The notes beneath the pieces are model-generated. The model did no database searches, was not told the DNA's origin, and worked only from the letters and a program-made list of their open reading frames with translations. The translations under genes and the position numbers were made by a program. Below are positions 39,641-47,847 of a DNA stretch of 64,000 nucleotides, in pieces; positions within the stretch are counted from its first letter, which is position 1; each line of letters begins with the position of its first letter. The stretch is from Sulfurimonas sp. C5. Its GTDB lineage: Bacteria; Campylobacterota; Campylobacteria; Campylobacterales; Sulfurimonadaceae. Where the stretch lies: contig NZ_JARXNQ010000003.1 of the NCBI RefSeq assembly GCF_029872055.1, positions 124,001-188,000 on the forward strand, written 5' to 3'.

Positions 39641-40900
39641 GTGAATAACAAAAAAATATGTGTCATAGGGGCCGGTTATGTCGGTATCCCTTTGGCATTT
39701 GCTTTTAGTAAGCATTTTGATACAACTGTGTACACACATTCAAAAGAACATGCTGAAGAACTTCAAAACGGTTATGACAGGACTCAAAACTTTACAGCAG
39801 AAGAACTCAAAAGTTCTCAGTTAAAAGTCATCTCTGATATTCAAACTGTTAACTCTGCAAATATTTATATTATAACTGTTCCAACTCCTGTCGATGACAC
39901 ATTAAAGCCAGATCTTACACCTATTATCAGTGCTACTTCAACAGTGGCTTCTGTTTTAAAAAAAGGTGATATAGTAGTTTATGAAAGTACTGTGTTTATA
40001 GGCTGTACAGAAGAGTTATGTGTACCGATTTTAGAAAAAGAGAGTCATTTAATTTACAATGAAGAGTTCTTTTGCGGTTACTCTCCTGAAAGAATCAATC
40101 CGACAGACAAAAAAAATACTTTGGAAAATGTTGTCAAGATTGTCTCGGGTTCTACGGAACAAACAAAACAGACCTTAGTATCGCTATATGGAACAATTAT
40201 TAAAGCCGGTATTTATCAAGCACCCTCCATGAAAGTAGCTGAAGCTTCAAAACTGATGGAAAACATTCAAAGAGATGTCAATATTGCACTTATGAATGAG
40301 CTCTCTGCTCTTTATGCTAAACTTGGTATCGCTACACATGATGTGATAGAAGCTGCATCTACAAAATGGAACTTTCATAAATATTTTCCTGGACTTGTAG
40401 GAGGGCACTGTATAGGTGTCGATCCATACTATATACTTCTCAATGCTGAAAATGAGCATATCTCAATGCCTATTGTCGAACAAGCCCGTGACACTAACGA
40501 GAAAGTACCCCTGCGCATCATTAATGAGATTAAAGCTGTTCTTACAAAACGTCAACAATCTCTGGCAGGCAAGATGGTATTGCTTCTTGGCATTGCCTAC
40601 AAAGAGAATACCAACGACATACGTAATTCAAAGAGTGCTGTAGTCTATAAGCTTCTTAAAGAAAACAATGCCATTGTAGACGTAGTTGATCCTTATGCCG
40701 ATAAACAGTTGACAAAAAAATCTTATAATGTAGATCTTCTCGATGATATTCCAGATGAAAAACAGTATGACATTATTATTGTCACACTTGCTCATGACAG
40801 TTTTAAAAAGATCAATTGGAAAAAGTTAAAAAAAGAAGAAACACTTCTTTATGATATCAAAAAGCTTGTACCAAAAGAGGAGCAGGATTTTTATTTTTAG
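39641..40900 (+). CDS. UDP-N-acetylhexosamine 6-dehydrogenase (WbpA/TviB-like)
   Basis: A 419-residue NAD enzyme that oxidises the C6 of a UDP-sugar to a uronic acid. GAGYVGIPLAFAF is at residues 10-22, TVPTPVDD near 85, and the catalytic Cys in LVGGHCIGVDPYYIL near 255. This form of the Cys motif (GGHCIGVDPYY) marks UDP-GlcNAc/UDP-GalNAc dehydrogenases rather than UDP-glucose ones. The start is GTG after AGGGG. It ends the exopolysaccharide operon, 8 bases after the export fusion. Confidence 0.88.
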   Translation: MNNKKICVIGAGYVGIPLAFAFSKHFDTTVYTHSKEHAEELQNGYDRTQNFTAEELKSSQLKVISDIQTVNSANIYIITVPTPVDDTLKPDLTPIISATSTVASVLKKGDIVVYESTVFIGCTEELCVPILEKESHLIYNEEFFCGYSPERINPTDKKNTLENVVKIVSGSTEQTKQTLVSLYGTIIKAGIYQAPSMKVAEASKLMENIQRDVNIALMNELSALYAKLGIATHDVIEAASTKWNFHKYFPGLVGGHCIGVDPYYILLNAENEHISMPIVEQARDTNEKVPLRIINEIKAVLTKRQQSLAGKMVLLLGIAYKENTNDIRNSKSAVVYKLLKENNAIVDVVDPYADKQLTKKSYNVDLLDDIPDEKQYDIIIVTLAHDSFKKINWKKLKKEETLLYDIKKLVPKEEQDFYF

Positions 40901-40902
40901 GG

Positions 40903-41217
40903 TTAGACTTTAATATCTAGTTTATGAAGAGGAGGCATTGGAGGTCCTTCCTCACTTTCTTCTTCAGCGAGCTGTCGCTTTTTGTTTCTTCTATTTTTTT
41001 GATCGGCATCTTCTTTTGTATGTTCACGGTCCGGATCAACTGCTTGATTCTCTTCTGTAGGACGTACTTCAAGTACTTCGTTTTCTTTCTCTTGTACTTG
41101 TGCCTGTGCAACCATATTTTGAAAATCTACACGATTATTATGCGCATTTTGTACGGAAGTAGCTGCCGGTGTCATTTGATTGACAAAAATTGCATTTCCA
41201 ATTGGTCCAACAGCCAT
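40903..41217 (-). CDS. Conserved-looking hypothetical protein, charged tail
   Basis: A 104-residue protein, no signal or membrane segment. The N-terminus MAVGPIGNAIFVNQMTP is ordered-looking; the rest (about 45-104) is highly charged Glu/Lys/Arg and likely disordered. A family is not recognised. Antisense frames of similar length exist; this one is preferred because of its composition, a ribosome site (AGGAAG) and a 13-base gap to the RqcH gene on the same strand. A flagellar link is only a guess. Confidence 0.55.
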   Translation of the reverse strand: MAVGPIGNAIFVNQMTPAATSVQNAHNNRVDFQNMVAQAQVQEKENEVLEVRPTEENQAVDPDREHTKEDADQKNRRNKKRQLAEEESEEGPPMPPLHKLDIKV

Positions 41218-41230
41218 ATTTCTTCCTCTC

Positions 41231-42556
41231 CTATCTTGTATCTATCTCGATAGTTTTGTATTTATTGTATAAAACATTTGCACCGTTTTGGATGCTCACT
41301 TCTCTACGTGGTGTATAATCGACCAAAAATCGATCTTTTGAAGTAGTAGAAAAATCTACACACAAACGTGCAGCCGACTCTATAATTCTTTCAGGCAGAT
41401 TTTGTTTATCTGTAGTTATTATAACATGTGTTGAAGGACGGTCTTTTAAATGAAGCCAAACATCCCTTGCTTTGGCACTCTCTAAAAGTTTTACATTCCC
41501 TTTTTCATTCTTACCGAGCTGAACTTTGTATCCTTCTATCCAAAATGTCTCAATTGATTCATCTTTTTTGATCTTTTTGTTCTGAATCTGCTTAGGGAAA
41601 AGCAGTTCTATCTTCGCCGTATCTTTTGCTTCTTGTACTGTGTTTATAAAAAGTTTTGTATGCTCAATTTTACTTCTAAGGGACTCTTCCTCTATATGTA
41701 AATGTTTTGCCCTTTGTTTTGCTTTTTTACTTTTGCTAAAAAACGATTCACTGATCATAAAAGCATTCGGATATTGTTTCTCTAAACTTACCTGCTTTAA
41801 ACTCCCGTCATAGTCTTCGAGTTCAAGCTTTTGACTGTACGGCTTAATCTTTTGCGCATTAGCAAGTACTAAATTCCCAAGATGTTCATACTCTTGTGCC
41901 TGAATTTGCAGCAACTCCTGTGAGTCCAACTTGCCATACAGTTTTTCAAGTTTTTTGAGTTTTTTTTCTAAAATAGAGATCTTTTGTTTTTTTAAAGATG
42001 CCAGTTTTTGATTTTGCTCTTTTTCAAAGACTTCATATAAAAAACTTTCAACATCTTCTATTTGATACTCTTTTGCTTCAAATGGCGGAGGTGGGACATC
42101 GACAAGTTTTTGCCCTACCCTTACTTCACGAAACGAGGAAAACAGGTCAATATGGCGCAGGGCTTCTAAAACAATGTTATTTTCATCTAACACGATAATA
42201 TTTGTATATTTTCCCGTAAACTCGAGTTGTAAATAAGTGAGCTCCTCTTTATAAGCAGAAGCAATCGCCGTTTTGACACGGATAATCTTATCTCCGTTCA
42301 AAAGCTCCACACCTAACACATTTGAGCGGTTAAACCGTTTAGCAAGAATTACGTCAAATGGAGCATTATAAACTTTAGAACGTGGATATTCATGGCACTT
42401 GAAAATACTGGAGTTTGAGCGTGTCATATTAAAATAGATCGTATCATCTCTGTCAAAAACAACTTTGATAATTGTGTCATTCACACGATGTATAGCTGAT
42501 ATTTTTTTAAATTGTTTAAGATACTCTACGATCTGTTTTAAGTGCGATAATTTCAT
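41231..42556 (-). CDS. rqcH: NFACT-family protein (RqcH-like, DUF814)
   Basis: A 441-residue ribosome-associated quality-control factor. NFACT-N occupies about 1-185, a long coiled coil lies near 185-310, and the NFACT-R (DUF814) domain about 330-435 contains DVWLHLKDRPSTHVII and RLCVDFS. RqcH recruits Ala-tRNA to stalled 50S subunits to add Ala tails. It is shorter than B. subtilis RqcH (about 570) and lacks the NFACT-C part. Whether it adds tails cannot be told from sequence. Confidence 0.87.
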   Translation of the reverse strand: MKLSHLKQIVEYLKQFKKISAIHRVNDTIIKVVFDRDDTIYFNMTRSNSSIFKCHEYPRSKVYNAPFDVILAKRFNRSNVLGVELLNGDKIIRVKTAIASAYKEELTYLQLEFTGKYTNIIVLDENNIVLEALRHIDLFSSFREVRVGQKLVDVPPPPFEAKEYQIEDVESFLYEVFEKEQNQKLASLKKQKISILEKKLKKLEKLYGKLDSQELLQIQAQEYEHLGNLVLANAQKIKPYSQKLELEDYDGSLKQVSLEKQYPNAFMISESFFSKSKKAKQRAKHLHIEEESLRSKIEHTKLFINTVQEAKDTAKIELLFPKQIQNKKIKKDESIETFWIEGYKVQLGKNEKGNVKLLESAKARDVWLHLKDRPSTHVIITTDKQNLPERIIESAARLCVDFSTTSKDRFLVDYTPRREVSIQNGANVLYNKYKTIEIDTR

Positions 42557-42582
42557 AAATGTATTTTACCGAAGATTTTCGT

Positions 42583-42588
42583 TATAAT
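42583..42588 (+). promoter_or_regulatory. -10 element of the B12 operon
   Basis: A perfect TATAAT follows a T-rich stretch, 28 bases before the leader ORF start. A -35 is not evident, as is common in this phylum. Transcription from here would put the leader ORF about 15 bases from the 5' end. Confidence 0.55.
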
Positions 42589-42611
42589 TCGGAAAATTAT
42601 AAAGGAGAGGC

Positions 42612-42767
42612 ATGTATATACCTAAGGGTTTTGGTAGAAACTATTTTACACTAGCAGCGATTCAAGCATATATATCACAGCTAAAAATCATTGCACTTGT
42701 TTCTTCTGTTTGTACACTTAGCGGTAAACCGCTCCGTGTGCAAATTGCTTCTCCACCTGCATCATAA
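42612..42767 (+). CDS. 51-codon leader ORF upstream of the B12 operon
   Basis: An ATG at 42612 after a strong AAAGGAGAGG opens a 51-residue frame that begins MYIPKGFGRNYFTLAAIQ and ends with IASPPAS and TAA at 42767. It lies between rqcH (divergent) and the TonB receptor, 52 bases before the latter's ATG. The centre (about residues 19-36) is moderately hydrophobic. A Pro-Pro pair occurs just before the stop, which can slow ribosomes. A stable hairpin lies inside its 3' half. I do not recognise the peptide. It may be a small protein or a regulatory leader peptide. Confidence 0.55.
   Translation: MYIPKGFGRNYFTLAAIQAYISQLKIIALVSSVCTLSGKPLRVQIASPPAS
42709..42744 (+). promoter_or_regulatory. Stable RNA hairpin within the leader ORF
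   Basis: TTTGTACAC pairs with GTGTGCAAA (9 pairs, one G-T), then a TT/CC internal loop, then AGCGG-TAAA-CCGCT (5 pairs). No T run follows, so this is not a simple terminator. It overlaps the leader codons, as in translation-coupled attenuators. Confidence 0.5.
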
Positions 42768-42819
42768 TCCTCTTAACTAACACAACAAACAAACTATTTT
42801 TTAATTTTTAAGGATTATT

Positions 42820-44643
42820 ATGCAAAAAAAACTGCAATTATTACTATTGGCTGCACTATCTACTCAGCTCAGTGCTCAAGATTTACAACTGGATACTATT
42901 ACTGTTACCAGTGCTACAAAAACTGAACAAAAACTTCATGATGTAACGGCAAATACACAAGTTATTACAGCCGAAGAGATAAAAGAAAAACGCTTTACAA
43001 CTGTTACCGAAGCATTAAACTCGTTAAGCGGTATCAGCTTTACAAATAATGGAGGTCTGGGAAAGACTACATCTGTTTTTGTTCGCGGATTTGATTCAAA
43101 AAGAGTCCTTGTACTTATTGACGGTATCCGTTTTAACGACTTAACAGGTCTTAGCGGTGCACCTTTTGGCAACTTGATGATCTCTGATATTGAACGTATC
43201 GAAGTGATCAAAGGAGCGCAATCTGGTATATGGGGAGCTGATGCAAGTGCCGGTGTTATCAACATCATCACAAAGTCTGCAAAAAAAGGTTTACACACTG
43301 CAGCAAGTCTAGAACTTGGAAGTTACAACACACGAAAGTACGCTGCTCTACTTTCTTATAAAACAGATAATTTTTATGTCAAAGCTTCCTCACAACTTCT
43401 CAAAACTGACGGTTTTAGTACAAAAGTACCAGCAGGTGCAAATGTAGAAGATTTTGAAAACGATGGATACAAAAACATTACAACCGATCTAAAATTCGGT
43501 TTTTCAATAACTCCGACAGATAAAGTTGATCTCTCATATAGATTTATTCATGCAAACAGTCAATACGATCCGTATGATTCAAATAAAACAGTTGAAGCAA
43601 ATAAATACGGTGAAGAAAATACGCAAGATAGCTTTACTCAAATAAATTATAATCATATAGACAGTTTTAATGAATTTAATCTCTATGCAAAATCTTCAAA
43701 ATTTCAAAGAGAATATATTACGGCTACATCAGTTTCACTGTACAACGGTGATGTAAAAGAGTATGGAGTGAGTTCAAAAATCCCTTATAGAACAAAAGAT
43801 TTTACACTCCTTGTAGCTGACTACAAAAAGTTTACGCATGAAAACAGTATCAATGAAAAATATACTAACAAAGCAGGGTCTATTACAAACTCAAACACTC
43901 TGAACATTTGGGGTGAAGAACTCATTTTTGTTGAAGCGCTTAGACGCGATCAATACGATAAATTCGACAATAAAACTACGGGGAAACTTGGATTTAGATA
44001 CAACTCTAAAGCTTTAAAGTCTTTCTCATTTGCAACAAACTTCGGCACAGCTTATAATGTTCCGACTCTCTATCAGCTTTATTCATACTATGGCAACACG
44101 GCTCTTACACCGGAAGACACACGTTCATATGATGTGAGTCTGGAATACGCCGGATTGAAAGCGACATATTTTTATAATACTGTAAAAGATATGATTGACT
44201 ACGATTTTACGATCTCGAGATACAATAATATTGAAGGTAAATCAAGATTCAAAGGCTATGAGTTTGGTTATAAAAATTTTGTGAGTGATACACTTTTAGT
44301 AGATCTGAGTTATACATATTTAGATGCAAGAAATGATGCTAACGAATTTCTCGCTCGCAGACCGCAAGACACTATCAAATATGCTTTTACTTACTATCCG
44401 ACACAAAAATGGCAACTTGGAATTAATGGGGAATACATTGGTTCACGTTTTGATAAAGACGATCGTAAAGGGGTACAAACAGGTTATTATGCACTTGTAA
44501 ACTTTGTAACAAACTATGAGATTGGCAAAAACTTTACAACATATATGAAAATCGATAATATGTTAGATAAAAAGTACCAAGTAATTGACGGCTATGCGAC
44601 TCCATCGAGAAGCTATTATGTCGGTTTAAACTATAACTATTAA
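42820..44643 (+). CDS. TonB-dependent outer membrane receptor, BtuB-like
   Basis: A 607-residue barrel receptor with signal peptide (about 1-19, ending LSAQ), a TonB box DTITVTSA near residues 25-32, a plug domain (about 40-155) with VLIDGIRFND and IEVIKGAQSGIWGADASAGVINI, and a 22-strand barrel ending SYYVGLNYNY. The size and the adjoining binding protein, ABC importer and cobinamide-handling genes make corrinoid the likely ligand. It is the first full-size gene of the B12 operon, 6 bases from the binding protein. Confidence 0.88.
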   Translation: MQKKLQLLLLAALSTQLSAQDLQLDTITVTSATKTEQKLHDVTANTQVITAEEIKEKRFTTVTEALNSLSGISFTNNGGLGKTTSVFVRGFDSKRVLVLIDGIRFNDLTGLSGAPFGNLMISDIERIEVIKGAQSGIWGADASAGVINIITKSAKKGLHTAASLELGSYNTRKYAALLSYKTDNFYVKASSQLLKTDGFSTKVPAGANVEDFENDGYKNITTDLKFGFSITPTDKVDLSYRFIHANSQYDPYDSNKTVEANKYGEENTQDSFTQINYNHIDSFNEFNLYAKSSKFQREYITATSVSLYNGDVKEYGVSSKIPYRTKDFTLLVADYKKFTHENSINEKYTNKAGSITNSNTLNIWGEELIFVEALRRDQYDKFDNKTTGKLGFRYNSKALKSFSFATNFGTAYNVPTLYQLYSYYGNTALTPEDTRSYDVSLEYAGLKATYFYNTVKDMIDYDFTISRYNNIEGKSRFKGYEFGYKNFVSDTLLVDLSYTYLDARNDANEFLARRPQDTIKYAFTYYPTQKWQLGINGEYIGSRFDKDDRKGVQTGYYALVNFVTNYEIGKNFTTYMKIDNMLDKKYQVIDGYATPSRSYYVGLNYNY

Positions 44644-44649
44644 GAAGAG

Positions 44650-46212
44650 ATGATGGGCAAAAAAACACTACTTTTCCTTGTTTTATTTGTACTGAATGTA
44701 AGTGCAACAGAGCGTATTATTGCCCTTTCTCCTTCAATTAACGAAATCATTTTTTCTTTAGGAGGTGCTAATCAGATTGTTGGGAATACTGAATACTGCA
44801 CTTATCCTGAAGCTTCAAAACATGTAGAAAAAGTTGGAGGGTATTTTTCCCCTTCACTTGAAAAAATCGTAGCTTTGCATCCAACACTTGTAATTATGCA
44901 GCAAAACAATTATAAACTCAGCCAAAAATTGCAACAACTCGACATTGCTACCAAGATCGTAAAAATAGACACACTTCAAAACATTAAACACTCGATCCTT
45001 GAAATTGGAACTATATTACATCAGGAACAAAAAGCGCATGAACTTATTCTAGATATAGAGGGTACCCTGCAGAGCCTAAAAAATATAACGACTAACAAAA
45101 AAGTGTTATTTGTTATAGGACATAATACATCTCTCGCTTCACGTGTCTTTGTAGCGGGACAAAACCTCTATTTTGATGACATCATTAATGCAAGTGGCAA
45201 TACCAATGCCCTGCAAAGCTCACGTAAAGGGCAGCCTGTTCTAAATGCCGAAAACATCATAGCAACCAACCCGGATATCATAATCCTTTTAGCTCATTCT
45301 ATGAAGGAGAAACATCTTACACGAGATGATCTCATCAACCCTTGGCATGAGCTCCCAATAAATGCATCAAGAACAAATTCGATCTATATAATAGATAAAA
45401 AATATGCAGGAATTCCGAGCAACCGCCTTGTATATTTTATGAATGATTTTAAAAATATACTTCAGGATTTTGCAGCTTGTGATGGCAAACATATTGTCTC
45501 TCAAAGCCCATATATCACACATACTTTAGAGTTCTTTGATCTTAAAAAATGTGTTATCGGAGCAAGTGTCTATGATGATTTAGTTGAGAAGAATCTGCCT
45601 CGTACAGGTAAAGTAATAGATCCCGATAAACTTGCACTTGAAAAACTCCGTCCCGATTTTCTTTTTACATCGGACTGGACAAAACCAAAGATGCTTCAGG
45701 AAATAACTCCAAAAGGAACATATGCTGTCACACTTCACGGTTTTAATTCAATGCAAGAGATAGAAAACAATCTTTATACGATTGCAAATACACTTCATTT
45801 GAATAAAGAGAAAATTGAGTCCTTTAAAAATGAGTACAAACAACTAAGTCAACAAATCGATTCAAAAAACAAGAGAGTGCTTTTACTCTCGGCATGTTCA
45901 AAAGAGATCTATTCATACGGACAAAATACATATCTTGGAGATCTTTTCTCAAAGGCAGGATTTATTATTCCCGACAATGCTAAAAACGTGAAACATTTTA
46001 AACTTGATGAACTCAATGAATTTATACAAAAAGAGAAAATCGATTTTATTTTCGGTTTTGTCCCTTACTCAAAAGCAACAACGTGTTATGTTCTCGAAAC
46101 TCAAAAAAACCTTCCGATAGTTTATCTTGATGCAGATAATTTTATGCATCCCGCACCTACAACACTTTTAAAAGGCTTACAAGAACTAAAATCCAAAGAG
46201 AGTGAGTGGTAA
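44650..46212 (+). CDS. Tandem BtuF/FhuD-type periplasmic binding protein (two-domain fusion)
   Basis: A 520-residue exported protein (signal peptide about 1-20). It holds two binding-protein modules: the first about 22-265, with RIIALSPSINEIIFSLGG and YFSPSLEKIVALHPTLVI, and the second about 275-515, with HIVSQSPYITHTLEFFDL and DPDKLALEKLRPDFLF. BtuF normally has one module (about 245 residues). It should deliver corrinoid to the ABC importer that follows. Two adjacent ATGs (44650, 44653) are possible. Confidence 0.85.
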   Translation: MMGKKTLLFLVLFVLNVSATERIIALSPSINEIIFSLGGANQIVGNTEYCTYPEASKHVEKVGGYFSPSLEKIVALHPTLVIMQQNNYKLSQKLQQLDIATKIVKIDTLQNIKHSILEIGTILHQEQKAHELILDIEGTLQSLKNITTNKKVLFVIGHNTSLASRVFVAGQNLYFDDIINASGNTNALQSSRKGQPVLNAENIIATNPDIIILLAHSMKEKHLTRDDLINPWHELPINASRTNSIYIIDKKYAGIPSNRLVYFMNDFKNILQDFAACDGKHIVSQSPYITHTLEFFDLKKCVIGASVYDDLVEKNLPRTGKVIDPDKLALEKLRPDFLFTSDWTKPKMLQEITPKGTYAVTLHGFNSMQEIENNLYTIANTLHLNKEKIESFKNEYKQLSQQIDSKNKRVLLLSACSKEIYSYGQNTYLGDLFSKAGFIIPDNAKNVKHFKLDELNEFIQKEKIDFIFGFVPYSKATTCYVLETQKNLPIVYLDADNFMHPAPTTLLKGLQELKSKESEW

Positions 46213-46213
46213 G

Positions 46214-46906
46214 ATGATTACAGTCAACAATTTTACTAACCACATTTTACATGCACTTACTTTTTCTCTTTCAGAAGACGAAAACCTCATTATTTTAGGC
46301 TCAAACGGTGCTGGAAAATCAACGCTTGCCAAACTTTTATGCGGGCTCACCCCTTCAAAAAATGTAGAGTTATTTTCCAAACGAATTGACACTTTAAGTG
46401 CAAAAGAGCGTTCAAAGCTGATCAACTATGTCCCACCGAAGCTTGAGATATTCGATGAGTATATCTCAGTACGTGAATATCTTGAACTCAGCCGTCTTTA
46501 CACTTCATATAGTGTCGACGAAGCACTCAAATTACTCAGAATTGAACATCTGCAAAACAAACCGTGTAAAAATCTCAGCAGTGGTGAAGAGCAACTGACA
46601 ATGTTATGTTCAGCTTTACTCCATGCAGCACAACTCACTATCTTTGACGAACCGACAGCTAACCTTGACCCGCAAAAAACAAAACAGGTTTTTGATTTTC
46701 TTCAAAACGAGTTTGTAAACAATAAAATCATCATTACACATGATCTTAATATTGCTTACAAACTTGGATTTAAAATTCTCTATATACAAGAGGGAAAAAT
46801 AGAGTTTTTTGGTGACAATAAAGATTTTTTTGAAGAACAAAACCTCAATTCAATTTTTGGCGAAAGTCTCAAAAAAGTTGACGAATATTTTATGGTGAAC
46901 CTATGA
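46214..46906 (+). CDS. btuD: Corrinoid/iron ABC transporter ATPase
   Basis: A 230-residue ATPase of the FecE/BtuD type. Walker A is GSNGAGKST near residue 34, the signature LSSGEEQ near 122 (one mismatch to LSGGQ), Walker B LTIFDEPTA near 145, then the His-loop IIITHD near 177. I chose ATG 46214, just after the binding-protein stop; a GTG at 46202 in the same frame would overlap that gene by 11 bases. It energises import with the permease that follows. Confidence 0.92.
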   Translation: MITVNNFTNHILHALTFSLSEDENLIILGSNGAGKSTLAKLLCGLTPSKNVELFSKRIDTLSAKERSKLINYVPPKLEIFDEYISVREYLELSRLYTSYSVDEALKLLRIEHLQNKPCKNLSSGEEQLTMLCSALLHAAQLTIFDEPTANLDPQKTKQVFDFLQNEFVNNKIIITHDLNIAYKLGFKILYIQEGKIEFFGDNKDFFEEQNLNSIFGESLKKVDEYFMVNL

Positions 46907-47847
46907 AGTTACTGTTTCTATTTTTATCACTGTTCTTACTGTTAATTGCTCCTTTTTTTGGTCAAATTGATCTTGATCTGGCAAAGCTAAACAATCTTGC
47001 ATCGATGGATTACACTCTCTTTTTCGATCTGCGTCTTCCACGTGTTGTAACTGCATTTTTCAGCGGTGCATTATTGGGGCTAAGCGGTTTGTTATTTCAA
47101 TCCCTTTTTAGAAACCCTTTAAGTACCCCTTTTACTCTCGGTGTTGCAAGCGGGGCAACTTTAGGGACTGCTTTTGCAATCGTATTTGGATTTGTGAGTT
47201 TTGCGGCTGTTTTTGGATTTTTCGGTGCGATTGCAACGATCATCATTTTATTTGCAATCACGTCTCGTCTGCAAAGTTTTTCGATCGCAACACTTCTGCT
47301 TGTGGGAATTGCTTTATCATTCTTTTACTCGGCAGCGCTCATGATCCTCTTTTACCTTAGTGATGAGAGTCAAAGCTACGAAATAGTCCGCTTTACAATG
47401 GGGAGTTTGGATGTTGTAGGGTTTAAAAGCACTTTGCCTATTATCATCGCCTCTCTTGTGCTTTTGGCAATTGCTTACAAGTTTCAAAAAGAACTAAAAA
47501 TCCTGTTAACCTCTTACGACAATGCCTTTTTAAAAGGGATAGAGGTGAAAAAAGTAAGTTTGCTTTTACTGCTTATCATCTCAATTGCTATCGGTATAGC
47601 CGTTAGTGTTGTTGGACCTATAGGATTCGTCGGGCTTATCGTACCGCATATTTTAAAAACACTTTACAAACAAAGTGCCGACAAACTTTTAGGAGTTACA
47701 TTCTTTTACAGCGGTATATTTTTAGTTCTATGTGACTTAATTGCAAGAAATTTAGGGACATCTTCAGATATCCCTATTGGAGTAATCACATCATTTTTAG
47801 GCGGACCGTTTTTTATCTACCTGCTTGTTTCAAGGAGAAAAAATTGA
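46903..47847 (+). CDS. btuC: Corrinoid/iron ABC transporter permease, FecCD family
   Basis: A 314-residue permease with about ten helices. LRLPRVVTAFFSGALLG near residue 45, FRNPLSTPFTLGVASGA near 72 and GPIGFVGLIVPH near 245 are the BtuC/FecCD signature stretches. It lies between the ATPase and the CbiA gene with 4-base overlaps on both sides, so import and corrin handling are co-expressed. Confidence 0.93.
   Translation: MKLLFLFLSLFLLLIAPFFGQIDLDLAKLNNLASMDYTLFFDLRLPRVVTAFFSGALLGLSGLLFQSLFRNPLSTPFTLGVASGATLGTAFAIVFGFVSFAAVFGFFGAIATIIILFAITSRLQSFSIATLLLVGIALSFFYSAALMILFYLSDESQSYEIVRFTMGSLDVVGFKSTLPIIIASLVLLAIAYKFQKELKILLTSYDNAFLKGIEVKKVSLLLLLIISIAIGIAVSVVGPIGFVGLIVPHILKTLYKQSADKLLGVTFFYSGIFLVLCDLIARNLGTSSDIPIGVITSFLGGPFFIYLLVSRRKN

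Noticed and set aside
40924-41253. Plus-strand 109-residue ORF antisense to the charged protein
   Set aside because: Phe/Cys-rich translation arises from reading Glu/Lys codons backward; the minus-strand ORF has better start context.
42557-42819. Cobalamin riboswitch upstream of the TonB receptor
   Set aside because: An ACCTGC occurs near 42755, but the B12 box (AGCCAGGAGACCTGCC) and the GCCACTG core do not. Only a leader ORF and a simple hairpin are supported. A covariance-model search would settle it.
46202-46213. GTG start for the B12 ABC ATPase
   Set aside because: It would overlap the previous gene by 11 bases; ATG 46214 directly follows that stop and gives the normal N-terminus.
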